A stretch of DNA of 64,000 nucleotides from Agapetus fuscipes (lineage: Eukaryota > Arthropoda > Insecta > Trichoptera > Glossosomatidae), in contig OX637353.1 of NCBI GenBank assembly GCA_951799405.1, forward strand, positions 16,058,001 through 16,122,000, written 5' to 3'. Position 1 is the stretch's first letter. Each line of letters opens with the position of its first letter. Shown here piece by piece: positions 32,073-42,365 of this stretch. Under the pieces are notes generated by a model, which saw only the letters and a list, made by a program, of their open reading frames with translations, was not told where the DNA came from and did no database searches. The position numbers and the translations under genes are program-made.

Positions 32073-32341
32073 GATGCTGGAGAGATGCTTTCGGGGATCT
32101 GTTGCCGTGGTCTATGGGAGCTGTAGCTTCCGGATGTTTTGCCCATGCCTACGATGAGCATCTTTAGCGTGAAGTAAGATGATGAAGATGATCTTGATGA
32201 AAACTGTGACATCACAGTTCTCATCACAGCTTTCATCAGGATCATCTTCATACTTCACTTGAAGAAGCCCATCGTAGACTTGGGCGAAACGCCTGGAAAC
32301 AGACCACGACAACAGATCCCGGAAAGCAAACCTCCAGCATC
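32073..32341. mobile_element. Palindromic element with ~40-bp arms
   Basis: GATGCTGGAGAGATGCTTTC..ATCTGTTG and inverted ..CAACAGATCCCGGAAAGC..CCAGCATC. The interior is itself partly inverted (ACTGTGACATCACAGT). A truncated relative is at 50660-50765. Confidence 0.7.
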
Positions 32342-32994
32342 ATCAGCCGGCTGTGTATTCTTAAAACTCCTATTCACTATGACAACCAAAACCTTATATT
32401 GCTACGAATGTGTAAGTTCATGCCTACGAGTTTTTATAATTGTGTGTCTAGGCGTATTTACTTGCTATTTGTATGTGTGAGTAGACGTAAGTGTTTGACT
32501 GATACTCTCTGGAAACATCCATTTGAAAGGTGTCTCGTATGGTCTGGAACACGCAAAATTAGGCCATTGGTCATATTTAAATACAGGCGGCATTTCTGTG
32601 GATTACGAGTAACCATTTGGTACCCGAGCCGCGAAGCCGCCAATACACAAGTTACGGAGTGAACCATTTACAAATAATTTGTTCAAAAATAACAACTCCA
32701 AAATCAATTCAACTGCAACTCAATTAAAAGTGAACCCAAAATAAATCATCACAATATTCATATTAGTGAGAGAATATTTGGGAAAGCACCCGTCACAATT
32801 CTGTCGCTGATAATTTGGATCGCTTACTTTCTCCATGTCCATGTATTTATGTATGAATTCTAAAATTACATACACAGCACAGTTGTCTGATTAAATACAT
32901 TCGGATTATAATAATATGATATTAGTGTACAGAATATGTGACTTCATTACTTTAAATTTGATATGAACAAAAAATGTCCCGCGGTAAAAGTTGT
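32342..32994. other. Unassigned
   Basis: No frame or repeat family recognised. Confidence 0.35.
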
Positions 32995-33480
32995 AGTTGG
33001 CATGGTGACAGTTAGAACAGCACAGTGACAAAATGAAACACATAACGACACATGATAGAACGTCGCATGAAAGAGCATAACAATGACAGTACATTGCATG
33101 ACAAAACATCACTATGAAAAAATATCACAAAGACAAAACATCACATATACCTATGCGATGTTTGTGATGTTTGCGATGTTTGCGATGACAGTACATCTCA
33201 TGGCAAAACATCGCATACCCAAAAATATCTTATCCGTGCTTTGAGAGGGCTCTTGAGGTGTGACACACACAAAAACGGCGCTCTTAATTATGTGTACCTT
33301 ATAAATAAATTATTCTTGTCACACATCCTATCATCACACATCCTATCACACATCCTATCATCACATAGGTGTGTGATGTTTTGTTATGTGATTTTTTGTC
33401 TTGTGATGTTTTGTCATGTGATGTACTGTCATCACAAACATCACACGGGTAAAGGTGTAATGTTTAACAAAACATCATAT
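32995..33480. mobile_element. FB-family remnant with solo SINE-1 tail B
   Basis: GTTAGAACAGCACAGTGACA left end, CATCAC-type monomers, a tail-B piece (33240-33300: GAGGTGTGACACACACAAAA) and a short (CATCCTATCATCACA)n run at 33340-33375. Confidence 0.65.
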
Positions 33481-33487
33481 TGTGATT

Positions 33488-33665
33488 TGGTTGGATGGAC
33501 CTTTGGTGACCGGTCTTTGGTTTACCTTTATGTAGGTACTTATATGAATTTTCAACTCAGCGAAGAGCATAATATTTAAAAATATAAATGGTATATATTA
33601 TTTTGTTTATCAGGGATTCGAACCCGCGACCTTCCATTCACAGGTCCAATGAGTTAACACTAGCT
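33488..33665 (-). mobile_element. SINE-1 body and degenerate head
   Basis: GGACCTTTGGTGACCGGTCT (minus-strand body), GGGATTCGAACCCGCGACC B box. Confidence 0.7.
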
Positions 33666-33671
33666 CTTTCC

Positions 33672-33975
33672 ACTGTAACTGTAACTCTGTCGCCATTCAG
33701 CTAGGGGTGGCCAGAGCCCACGGGCGTGCATCTCATACAGGCGCATGCGCCTAATAATATAGGCAATTTATAGTAAAAAATATTATACATCGATATTCAG
33801 ATTTAAAATTCACAATTTAAGTTCGATTGGAGCCATCGTTAGCACTTCAGTCAATTTCAAGTGAGTTATTTTAAGCGAATTGGAGAAAGTATTTGCCTAT
33901 ACCCTATACACGGGCCTGCCAGAGCCTCTGCAGAGTTGCCTCCATTTCTTCATATCCTTCCAAAATCGCAAAATA
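33672..33975 (-). pseudogene. RTE-A 3' end interrupted by a hAT-like MITE
   Basis: (CTGTAA)n tail, CTAGGGGTGGCCAGAGCC, then after the insertion CCAGAGCCTCTGCAGAGTTG and a short coding stub. Confidence 0.75.
33719..33918. mobile_element. hAT-like MITE with perfect 8-bp duplication
   Basis: 200 bp. CCAGAGCC occurs at 33711-33718 and 33919-33926 and restores the RTE-A sequence when one copy and the insert are removed. Ends are imperfectly inverted (CACGGGCGTGCAT; ATACACGGGCCTG). Confidence 0.85.
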
Positions 33976-34480
33976 AAAAAAAACCCGAAAAGAAGCGAAA
34001 TGTTCTGATTTCAAAAATAAATATTTTTTATGTTAATCCATCGAATATAAAAGAAAGCATTTCTCTCAAAATTTCACCATTATTTGGTGTAATTATATTT
34101 GAAAATCTATTAATTACACTAATCACAATGGCCGGCAATTACTGTTTAAAAAGCTGAGAAAGACGCGGGATAAAATACAACACACAAAAAACATCTCACA
34201 GGTAAAACATAAAAACAACAACTCCGTCTTAAGCTCTAAAAACAGAAACAATGCAAAACTCAACAACGGCCATCTGTGTGTGTGTGAATAATGTAATTAA
34301 CAATTAAACTTGCGAAGCCTTTAACCCGACATAGATAGTCTGCTTTGCATGCCATTCTTGCGTGAATGCCAGGCAGCACCAAGGCAAATAGACGTCAGAA
34401 TGAACAATTGAGCCTCTGCTAAAAAATAAACAACGAATTTATGGAATTTTAACATCTCCTTTGTTATAACATTCTCTTAA
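33927..34480. other. Unassigned beyond the RTE-A stub
   Basis: AT-rich; nothing recognised. Confidence 0.35.
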
Positions 34481-34496
34481 GGCTTGTTTTTTTATG

Positions 34497-34810
34497 CAAC
34501 CCTCCAAAAATCGCCCATTGACCAACTCGCAATTCGTAATTGCAACTCGCATGGGTTAAAAAAAAACTCCCGTGAACTGTTCCTGTTTTTAATTTTCAAC
34601 GCTTTTAAACATGTGATCAATTTTATTGAAAGGGGATTTAGATTTACGATATACAATTTTCAAAACTTCTCAGTTTTATTTTCACTGGGAATATTATCAA
34701 TGGTATTTTTAACTGGCAAAATGATACTTTCAGATAAAGAAAAGCACACTCGCTACAAAACAAAAGTCACTCGCAATTTGCGAGCTAGCGAGTAGAATTT
34801 TGGAGGGTTG
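34497..34810. mobile_element. Short inverted-end element inside MITE-1
   Basis: CAACCCTCCAAAA at 34497 and inverted TTTTGGAGGGTTG ending at 34810. It splits the left end of a MITE-1. Flanks TTTTTATG and GTCTTATG agree at 6 of 8, which would fit a hAT duplication. Confidence 0.6.
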
Positions 34811-35033
34811 GTCTTATGCCTTTTAAAGGTAATTTCACATGAGCAATGTTTGTATGTGAACTAGACCAATGTGTGAATAAGAGAATTGGAAATCGATTTT
34901 TAAAATACGTAAAACAACTCTCACATTATCGTGGTTCAAGTTTTTTTCTTAGTAGAATGTGATTCTTAAGTCAATTTCATTAAAAGGTCATCATTGAATC
35001 AAATGGTAGATAAGACAAGCAAGCACTGAGGGG
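34811..35033 (+). mobile_element. MITE-1 (left end displaced to about 34481)
   Basis: AATTTCACATGAGCAATGTT, CTAGACCAATGTG, GATAAGACAAGCAAGCACTG. Confidence 0.75.
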
Positions 35034-35249
35034 ACGATAACGCTTATCGATAACGATAAGTGTTTCTGGGTCATCAAAAACTACGCCATCTACTTATTTA
35101 AAAAAAATCCTGGTTCCAGTTGAATCATGATTTTATAATGCAATCTTTTAGCCGTTTTTGTAAATTTTTAATGTTGTTTTTTGTGTTCTACCTACATGTT
35201 GGAAGGCATACACATAATGTTTGAGAGATAAGAGTATTGAAATAGATTC

Positions 35250-35340
35250 CGAATCGCCACATGCGACCCCTTCGGAGAAAACGCGGCAAAAAGCTACTCT
35301 TTATGTGTAGCTTACTTGCGTAGAGTAGGTACATAAACAT
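35250..35340 (+). repeat. SINE-2 3' end
   Basis: GCCACATGCGACCCCTTCGG and AAAAGCTACTC..GTAGCTTAC. Confidence 0.65.
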
Positions 35341-35559
35341 ACTGATCATTGAGCATTGAAAAAATGTTGTTATGCTTTTAAAGTTACCTAACGTAATAAA
35401 CTAAATACATATTCTAAAAAAAATCCCAAGAATAATTAAAGATTTTTTTTATGTTTTTCTTCTCAAGAAACTTCTTCGTTTAATCAAAGAACTGCATCAT
35501 ACGTTTCTCAAGATTTTAAAAATTAAGTCCTCTGTTTTTTAAGAGTATTATTTAGAGTA

Positions 35560-35755
35560 GGCAACGTTTACTCAGCTTTCATAAGAAATGAGAACTAGCC
35601 CCATGGGGTGCTGGGAAACCACCACTTCAACTGAAGTGGTTGGCGTGAGACCGGCCCCTTTACCCGTAAAAACAAATAGGTCCCGAAGCGCCACATACAG
35701 CTCCTTCGGGAATACGTAGTCAAAAAGTTAAACTATCTGAGTAACTTACTTGTGT
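35560..35755 (+). mobile_element. SINE-2, 3' two thirds
   Basis: AATGAGAACTAGCCCCATGG, ACTTCAACTGAAGTGGTTGG (hairpin), TCCCGAAGCGCCACATAC. Confidence 0.8.
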
Positions 35756-35759
35756 TTTG

Positions 35760-36250
35760 CGTATCTTATGGATCAAAGGACTTAAAAATACAAATTTTCT
35801 TTGTGGGCTTTCTGGGAAACGGTAACTGCAAAAATGACACGCAAGAATGATCGTTTGCTCTGGGAATAAGAGGTGGAAACTGGCATGAATGATCTGCAAA
35901 TATAAATATTTTTCTCGTAATAATAATGAAGATTGTAAGTCATGAAACTTTGAATGAATCAAAAGTGAAAACGCTCAACAAAACCGTGGGTAAGACGTTA
36001 TATTTTTTTACTTAAATTAACTCTATTTTAAAGAGTGAAAATGGATTCTTATCATGTTCAACTTTTTTGTTTTTGTTTTGATGAATAGAATTCATTCCTA
36101 ATTGAGTTTGAGAATTTATATAAAAACTGACTTTATTTTCACATGAGTGTATTGCTGGGTAGGTTTGAGAGGAGAGTGTTACCTACGGAAGATTCTGGTC
36201 TGCAAATGATGGAACCTCATATTTTTTTCAAAAATAGGTTTTTGTGCTTT
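35760..36250. other. Unassigned
   Basis: AT-rich; nothing recognised. Confidence 0.35.
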
Positions 36251-36640
36251 TCTAATCTAATCTAATCTAAGCTGCAAAGATATATATCATTTAGGATTTA
36301 TATTAAATGCATTCCCACAAGCAGACATGTATAATTTCGCGCTAACACATGCCGCATGTGGACGTACAATATAAAAACCCAATCAAAAATGAACATAAGC
36401 CCTACAACTCTTGCCGTCCTTCCCTGAAACAGGGGTGACATTGGCAAAGTGAACCATTTTTTACAATATGGGTGGTCAGCCGCATAACAACCTATAAGTC
36501 AAGGAACATACATGACAAATTACATTTTTTTTTTAAATCAATAAATACAATATATACATGGAAATAAAAAAAATCATAAAACTAATTGCACTTTAACAAA
36601 CCCTAGCCGCCAACATCACAGATCAACCGCCATTTCTTCA
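36251..36640 (-). repeat. RTE-B 3' end (U unit plus 3' UTR)
   Basis: (TCTAA)n tail, U unit, then ATACATGACAAATTACATTT and AACCCTAGCCGCCAACATCA, which includes the family stop codon, to CAACCGCCATTTCTT. Confidence 0.85.
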
Positions 36641-36760
36641 TTTTCAGTTATTGGGTAATTATCCATTAAAATACAAAATAATTATGATATTAATACCTTT
36701 TTCTGGCCGGGCAAAAAAGTTAAAGAATTTGTATTATTTTTCACAAACGTATTTTTAAAT
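36641..36760 (+). repeat. SINE-3 3' fragment
   Basis: TTATTGGGTAATTAT, ATGATATTAATACCTTTTTC, TGGCCGGGCA. Confidence 0.6.
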
Positions 36761-36817
36761 CCATACAATAAGTTCTACGTGGAAAATAAGTAAACTCAAA
36801 CTAATTGAATGGTTGAA

Positions 36818-37138
36818 TCGAATTCTCAGTTGTAAAAATGCTTGAATTTCATGCAGAAGGTCAGGGTTTAATCCCCAACGAGGGTGTCACAAATCCCCGT
36901 TTCGGTGTTTATTTCAAACCTTATATCATAGTACCGACCAAGTTTTCTCAGTCTTCACAAGTACCAGCCCCCTCAGTAGCTGGGAAACCCACACTTTCAC
37001 AGATGTGGTTTGTGTAAGGCTGGCGCCCTTACCTGTAAGTATAAATAAGCAGCACTCGCTACAATATGCCACCACTTCGAGGAAAACGCGGCAAGAAGTT
37101 TCCCTATATGCGCAGCTTACTTATGCGCGTAGATTTCT
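36818..37138 (+). mobile_element. SINE-2, near full length, degenerate head
   Basis: CAGTTGTAAAAATGCTTGAA, ACGAGGGTGTCACAAATCCC, CAGCCCCCTCAGTAGCTGGG, 3' end GAAAACGCGGCAAGAAG. Confidence 0.8.
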
Positions 37139-37139
37139 T

Positions 37140-37500
37140 TATTTGCTGATAAAATTCAAGAACCTTTAAAACCCTTCAATACAAAGTAAAAAGGTAATCG
37201 GTGGATCATCTCTGGAATGAATGTTGCTGAATCACTTTGTAATTATTTCTTCGGAATTTCAACGGGGAAATCAACGCGCAAGATACATAAACCTTTAAAT
37301 TTACACGCAACCATGTCGTTCCACCAAAAATGTATGTAAACATAAGCAGCACTGCTGGTGTGTGTTTTAGTTTCGATACTTTTTTGGTAAGCGCTAGTTT
37401 TTAAAATATTTACTGCCATGAAGGAAACCTGATCCAGGCGTAATAAACCAAAATAACGCCTGTCACGGGTAAAGTAAGTAATACCCAAGATGTGGTATGT
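37140..37500. other. Unassigned
   Basis: Nothing recognised. Confidence 0.35.
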
Positions 37501-37507
37501 GTTACTC

Positions 37508-37925
37508 GGTTCCATGCTGAAACGACACAGTGACATAACGATACATGACATAATGGCACATGACAGAAAAACACATGATAGGACACATCAATGGGACAAA
37601 ACAATTACAGTGGATTCCCATCGGTTTCCCTTTTAAAATGAGGCAAAAATGATAATAAAGTAGACTGCGTGGTTTCAATGGGGGAAAAATACGTATTGTT
37701 TCTTTGGTTTTAAATGTATTTTTTTTACTTTGTGTCTATACTTTTTAACTACTTTGTTGCCTCATTTGAAAAGGCAATCCGATGGGAATTGAGTTTTATG
37801 GCACCCTTCGCCACTAAACATCACAGGAAAGTGCATCACAATGACACAACATCACAAGACAAAACATTACAAAACAGAAGACACCATAAACGGAATGACA
37901 AAAACGTGAGACATGGGAAACGTGA
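37508..37925. mobile_element. FB-family left arm split by MITE-4
   Basis: Starts GGTTCCATGCTGAAACGACA. Monomers continue to 37600 and resume at 37820 (ACATCACAGGAAAGTGCATC), ending in the shared FB interior (GACATGGGAAACGTGAGAAA). Confidence 0.7.
37604..37817. mobile_element. MITE-4, copy 2
   Basis: GATTCCCATCGGTTTCCCTT at one end and GGCACCCTTCGCCACT at the other; the interior matches 41461-41681 inverted. Confidence 0.75.
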
Positions 37926-37979
37926 GAAAATTGAACTCGAAAATCGCATGTATTATTTGGTCTATAATCTATAATAGAT

Positions 37980-38040
37980 AGAAGCTGCAAAGATAATATG
38001 TTAACATTTAAGGCTCATATTAAATGCGTGCCCACAGACA
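37980..38040 (-). repeat. U unit, left part, interrupted
   Basis: Runs to GCGTGCCCACAGACA, where an unclassified element is inserted; resumes at 38397. Confidence 0.85.
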
Positions 38041-38396
38041 ACACCTTCTCTCAGGGGTCAGTCTCCCCTCCACTGACCCACGCCCTGTATATCCATCCCA
38101 TCCGGGGATGTGTCACAGGACTCGCATGCAAAAGTTATGTGAGATGCGAGTGGCAGAAGGCCCTCCCGTGAAGCTACACTTTCCCAAGTGTTTACACAAA
38201 GCAAAGGAGGCTCAGAAATCACTAAAAGATTATGGCCGTGGGGTTTAGGGCTCGAGGATTTTAATTTTACAAACAAAAATGCAAAGTGATTCTGAGCGTC
38301 TTAACATATGACTTAAGGCCTAAATTCGAGATGTTACTACTGAGACTGTTCGGGAGGTGCTCTCCAGACTAAGTGGCCAACCACCATAGAGGTGGT
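38041..38396 (+). mobile_element. Unclassified element X with 9-bp duplication, copy 1
   Basis: Insertion bounded by CCACAGACA at 38032-38040 and 38397-38405. It begins ACACCTTCTCTCAGGGG and ends CACCATAGAGGTGGT. An open stretch shared with the copy at 49491 reads DPRPVYPSHPGMCHRTRMQK and continues PPVKLHFPKCLHKAKEAQKS. Not recognised. Confidence 0.8.
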
Positions 38397-38574
38397 CCAC
38401 AGACAGGCACATGTAGGTTCGCGCCTACACATTCTGCGTGTGTGCATACAAATAAGCAAAACCTCACATGAACATAAACCTTGCAACTCCTGCCGCCGTT
38501 CCCTGAACCGGGGTGGGATTAGCAAAAGTGAACCGAATTTTACAGCACGGGTGGTCAGCCTCATACCAACCTTA
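38397..38574 (-). repeat. U unit, right part
   Basis: CAGACAGGCACATGTAGGTT to CTCATACCAACCTTAAG. Confidence 0.85.
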
Positions 38575-38664
38575 AGCTTGTAAACAAAATTAACGCCCTC
38601 GAATATCATTATTGGATAAAAAAAAACGTAAGTAAACTGCAAAAAACTGTATATACTGTAAACT

Positions 38665-38832
38665 TTTACCAAATACCGGTCATCAAAAGGTCCATCCAGC
38701 CTTACAGCAACTGGATCGTGCTTGAGAATTGGTGCTTTCTACAGCGACGACAAAGCTCGCAGAGGGCTCTTGGGGTGTGATGCACACAAAAACAGCGCTC
38801 ACCAAATAAATCAGCCTATTTTTATTTTTTTA
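38665..38832 (+). mobile_element. SINE-1 3' half with tail B
   Basis: Body (GGTCCATCCAGCCTTACAGC) to AGCGACGACAAAGCTCG, then GAGGGCTCTTGGGGTGTGAT, CAGCGCTCACCAAATAAATC. The junction with tail B is clear here. Confidence 0.9.
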
Positions 38833-38837
38833 TTTCA

Positions 38838-39150
38838 GAATGACACATGACATAACGACACATGATAGAACGACACATAACAGAACATCACATGAAATAA
38901 CATCACTATGAGAAAACAACACAGATAATACATCACTAAGATAAAATATCACAGGAGAAACCGTTTCATGTGCCTTTAATGGTACGTTCTGTTTTAGGTA
39001 TGTGATGTTTTGTTCTTGTGTTGTTCATGTGTCGTTTTTTCTTAAGATGTACGGTCATTGTAATGTTCAGTCACGTGTTGTTCTAACAAGTGTCATGTGC
39101 TGTTTTGTTATGGCATGTGTCGTTTTGTCACTGTGTCGTTTTAACTGTCA
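38838..39150. mobile_element. FB-family foldback
   Basis: AATGACACATGACATAACGA left arm; right arm TGTCGTTTTGTCACTGTGTC ending near 39150. Confidence 0.7.
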
Positions 39151-39394
39151 CCATTTTACTCGTGATTTAAGCTCCCATGAGGATTATAAGCCTGATTCAG
39201 GTGTGAAACATAAGCCCGGGTTGAGCTCTGTCCTGTAATTTGGCACATAATACCTTTGACCTTGGGGCACGTGCCAATTTTGTGCGACAAAAGAATGTCG
39301 TCAGTGACAAGGTATTTCTTTGGAATTAGTAAAATAAAAATATGTGAATGTTATTTTTGTCATAAGATTAATTTAAAGTTGAACAGGCAAAAAT

Positions 39395-39960
39395 GTCTCC
39401 GAGGTTATTTCACATGAGCAATGTTTGTATGTGTACTGGACCGCTTGTTCTAATGAGCTCCATTCATTAATCCCTCCCCCTCGGATTTCAGAAAGGGAAA
39501 CTCATAGAACGACTCTCATTCATCCCTTTGTAGTCGATTTCAAAACTATGAAAACTTGGCTTTTCATGACTCATTCCTTTACCAAACTGCCCGTTTATGG
39601 AATGATCTACCAGTATCGTTGTTCCCTTCCCAATTTAATCTGGTTTTATTCAAAACCAACATCAATCGCCACTTCCTTACAGCGCCCCACGACGCGACAG
39701 AAGCAACAATTCAAACAACACCTCTGCGGCACCCTTCTAGGGTGACATAGACACCCAGGACTTTAAAAAATTAAGGAACCTCCAGCACAGGATTCCTTAA
39801 AAAAATGTGTCTTTTGAAACGCGGAAATTGGCTTTAAAAAATATTAAAAACAAGTCTCATATTATCGTGTTTTACGTTTTTTTCTTAGCTCAGATTGTGT
39901 AGAATGTTATTCTTAAGACAATTTCAGTTAAAGTTCATCATTGAATCTATAATATCATTA
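39395..39960 (+). mobile_element. MITE-1 split by a LINE 3' end
   Basis: GTTATTTCACATGAGCAATG to GTACTGGACC (39442), then resumes AATGTGTCTTTTGAAACGCG (39804) to ATCATTGAATC. Confidence 0.75.
39443..39803 (+). pseudogene. CR1/L2-type LINE 3' end: source of SINE-1 tail A
   Basis: Two overlapping frames, one base apart, encode ERETHRTTLIHPFVVDF, then after a frameshift TARLWNDLPVSLFPSQ, FNLVLFKTNINRHFL: the typical C-terminus of a Jockey/CR1-group LINE. The 3' UTR reads CACCTCTGCGGCACCC, GACATAGACACCCAGGAC, CCTCCAGCACAGGATTCC, closely matching SINE-1 tail A. Confidence 0.8.
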
Positions 39961-40176
39961 ATCTATAATCTAAGTCGCAAATATATATATTTACATTCAA
40001 ACCCCATATTAAATACATGCCCACAAACAGACACACGTAAGTCCACGCAACACTAATTAAAATCCAAACCTCAAATGAACATACGCCCTGAAACTTTTAC
40101 CGACCTTCGGTTACATAGGTCAAGTGAACCATTTCTTACAGTGGCCAGCCTCATACCAACCTATAAGTCAAGGAAT
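39961..40176 (-). repeat. U unit, short
   Basis: TATAATCTAAGTCGCAAATA to ACCTATAAGTCAAGGAATC with internal deletions. Confidence 0.8.
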
Positions 40177-40182
40177 CAAATC

Positions 40183-40427
40183 GACTGCTCCAAGGAAGAC
40201 AGCACTAAGTCAAAAAAGATAGTTTTGCAGGAAAGCCAATTGAATGTTATTTATTCCATGGAGAACAATGCATAAACTATTTTAAACATTAATTTATTAA
40301 CCAATTTAAAAGAGATAGAGATACGGCTGTCATCTTGGAATGAAGATAATGATTTGTTACCTTCAGAAATGGAAATAAGTCAAAAACCTAAATTTCGGAG
40401 TTACTTCCTTCTTCCTTGGAGCAGTCG
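40183..40427. mobile_element. Small element with 16-bp perfect inverted ends
   Basis: GACTGCTCCAAGGAAG at 40183 and CTTCCTTGGAGCAGTC ending at 40427. Single copy, no coding. Confidence 0.6.
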
Positions 40428-40786
40428 CAATAGTAGATATGCCAAACAAGCACTGGGAGGACGAAATATCAGTATAACTTTGCAACTTAGATTACAGAAT
40501 ACAGAATAATGAGAGAGATATGAACTTGTGGTTCGGCTACATACTGGTTTGTTTATATACACTGAGTTATTTCTCAGATGTAGTGGACAATCAGGCGCTG
40601 GGCCTACGGTATGGAATTTCATATAAATCTACATATTTGTAATTCTTTATTAAAACGAGTTTATCTAATGATTATTAAAATACATTATTTAATTTCAAAC
40701 AATTGTTTTGCTTCAAAACACATTTTATTGATTTAAAAATTACAAATCAACCCAAAAAATCAGTTATCTTTTAATTTAAGTTTATC
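40428..40786. other. Unassigned, with MITE-1 and U scraps
   Basis: AACAAGCACTGGGAGGACGA (MITE-1 end, 40446) and TTTGCAACTTAGATTACAG (U tail, 40479). The rest is unrecognised. Confidence 0.4.
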
Positions 40787-40848
40787 AAAGATATATTAAC
40801 AAAAGTCAAAGATATATTAACAAAAGTCAAAGATATATTAAAATTTAA
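40787..40848 (+). repeat. 21-bp tandem repeat, about 2.8 copies
   Basis: TCAAAGATATATTAACAAAAG repeated; derived from the U 3' region. Confidence 0.8.
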
Positions 40849-41356
40849 AATTAATTTTAAGTGCCTTTAATATGAATTGCCCACAAAAAGATACATGTGG
40901 GTTCGTGCCTACAAATGCTGCATGTGCACAAACCACGGATCATATCTGTGGCACAAACAGAATAAACAAAAACTCACATGGCAATAAACTTTGCAACTCC
41001 TGCCGCCTTGCAAGGGATTGTCAAAATCCGGGGTTGGAGAATTGACAAAATTGAACCATTTTATACACTATCGAGGCTATTCTTAGACATTTTAGTCGTT
41101 GGTTGAGCCCACGCTTTGACAAACAAATGGTTGCCGGTCTGGAAGTTTCATCAGCAAGGTCAATCTTACCTACCGAATTTTGAAATATTTGTATGAAAAC
41201 AAATCAGCTGTTCATTTGCGGCCATCTTGGATTTACAGGTCTTCATACAAATTCGTCATTTGTTTGTCAAAGCGTGGGCTCAACCGACGACTAAAATGTC
41301 TAAGAATAGCCACGTATGGGGTGGTCAGTCTCATGCCAATTTATAAGTCAAGGAAT
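40849..41356 (-). repeat. U unit split by MITE-3
   Basis: Left part ends CCATTTTATACACTAT (41071). Right part resumes TATGGGGTGGTCAGTC (41315) to TATAAGTCAAGGAAT. Confidence 0.85.
41072..41314. mobile_element. MITE-3 with ~50-bp inverted ends
   Basis: GGCTATTCTTAGACATTTTA and inverted TAAAATGTCTAAGAATAGCC; arms continue through the CCACGCTTTGACAAACAAAT block. TAT on each side could be a 3-bp duplication. Second copy at 50778-51025. Confidence 0.8.
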
Positions 41357-41460
41357 AACAATTCTCGTAAAAAAACACTCAAAATTAAATTCAACGTCGA
41401 GAATGAAGTTCTCTATATCTGTCTGATATCCAAAAAGTTTAATTACCTGTGTACTCACTC

Positions 41461-41681
41461 AGTGGCGAAGGGTGCCATACAAGCCGGTTCCTATCGGCTT
41501 CCCTTTTAAAATGATGTAACAAAGTAGAATATAAGCACAAAGTAAAAAAATACATTTAAACCCGAAGAAACAATACGTATTTTTCCCCCATTGAAACCAT
41601 GCAGTCTACTTTATTATCATTTTTGCCTCATTTTAAACGGGAAACCGATGGGAATCGGCTTGTATGGCACCCTTCGCCACT
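41461..41681. mobile_element. MITE-4, copy 1
   Basis: AGTGGCGAAGGGTGCCATAC and inverted GTATGGCACCCTTCGCCACT, 20-bp perfect arms continuing with mismatches to about 50 bp. 221 bp, no coding. Confidence 0.85.
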
Positions 41682-42017
41682 AGACTGTAGTTTTTATAAT
41701 TGTCCATATGTCAAACAACCATTATTCCAGCTTCAGCCTAATAAGGTAGTTTTTATAAATCTTTTGTTTATGGTTGAAGTGTCATTTAATATATTTTAAC
41801 AACACGGTTTTAGTCATCACTATGAGGAAAAAATATAAAAATACTCACTGAGTTATTTGATACTTGGTGCGGGCATGTCAAAACAATGGACCCAAAGCAT
41901 TAAAAATGTGGGGGAAAAAAGTGGCGTCGCTTGGCCGGCATGACAGAGAGTCATAGCTTCAACACAATATTATGTAAGATACTAAAGCCCTACAAAGTGC
42001 ATTCAGTATTGATATAC
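41682..42017. other. Unassigned
   Basis: Nothing recognised. Confidence 0.35.
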
Positions 42018-42178
42018 TTCCGGGAAAGGTCAGCAAAAGTTGCAGTGTTTATGTTCATTTGATTTTCATTTGTTAGTAGGTACACACGCAGCATTTGTAT
42101 GCGCGAATTAACGCGTGTCTGTTTGTGGGCATGCAATCAATATGAATTTTAAATGTAGACATATATTTGCAACATAGT
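42018..42178 (+). repeat. U unit, 3' two thirds
   Basis: GGGAAAGGTCAGCAAAAGTT to ATATTTGCAACATAG. Confidence 0.8.
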
Positions 42179-42365
42179 ATGTAGAAAAGCGTATTGAATT
42201 ACTTCGGATATCCTCTAGTTTCGGATAGTTTCAGTTACGGATATTGAAATTGTACGAAATTGTAAATGTAAAATATCTACAAAAAAGAAAATGAATTGCA
42301 GGATTCTATTTTTAAGGTATGATTTGGGTTAACATTCTATCAAATGAGAGATTATTTTAGCTATT

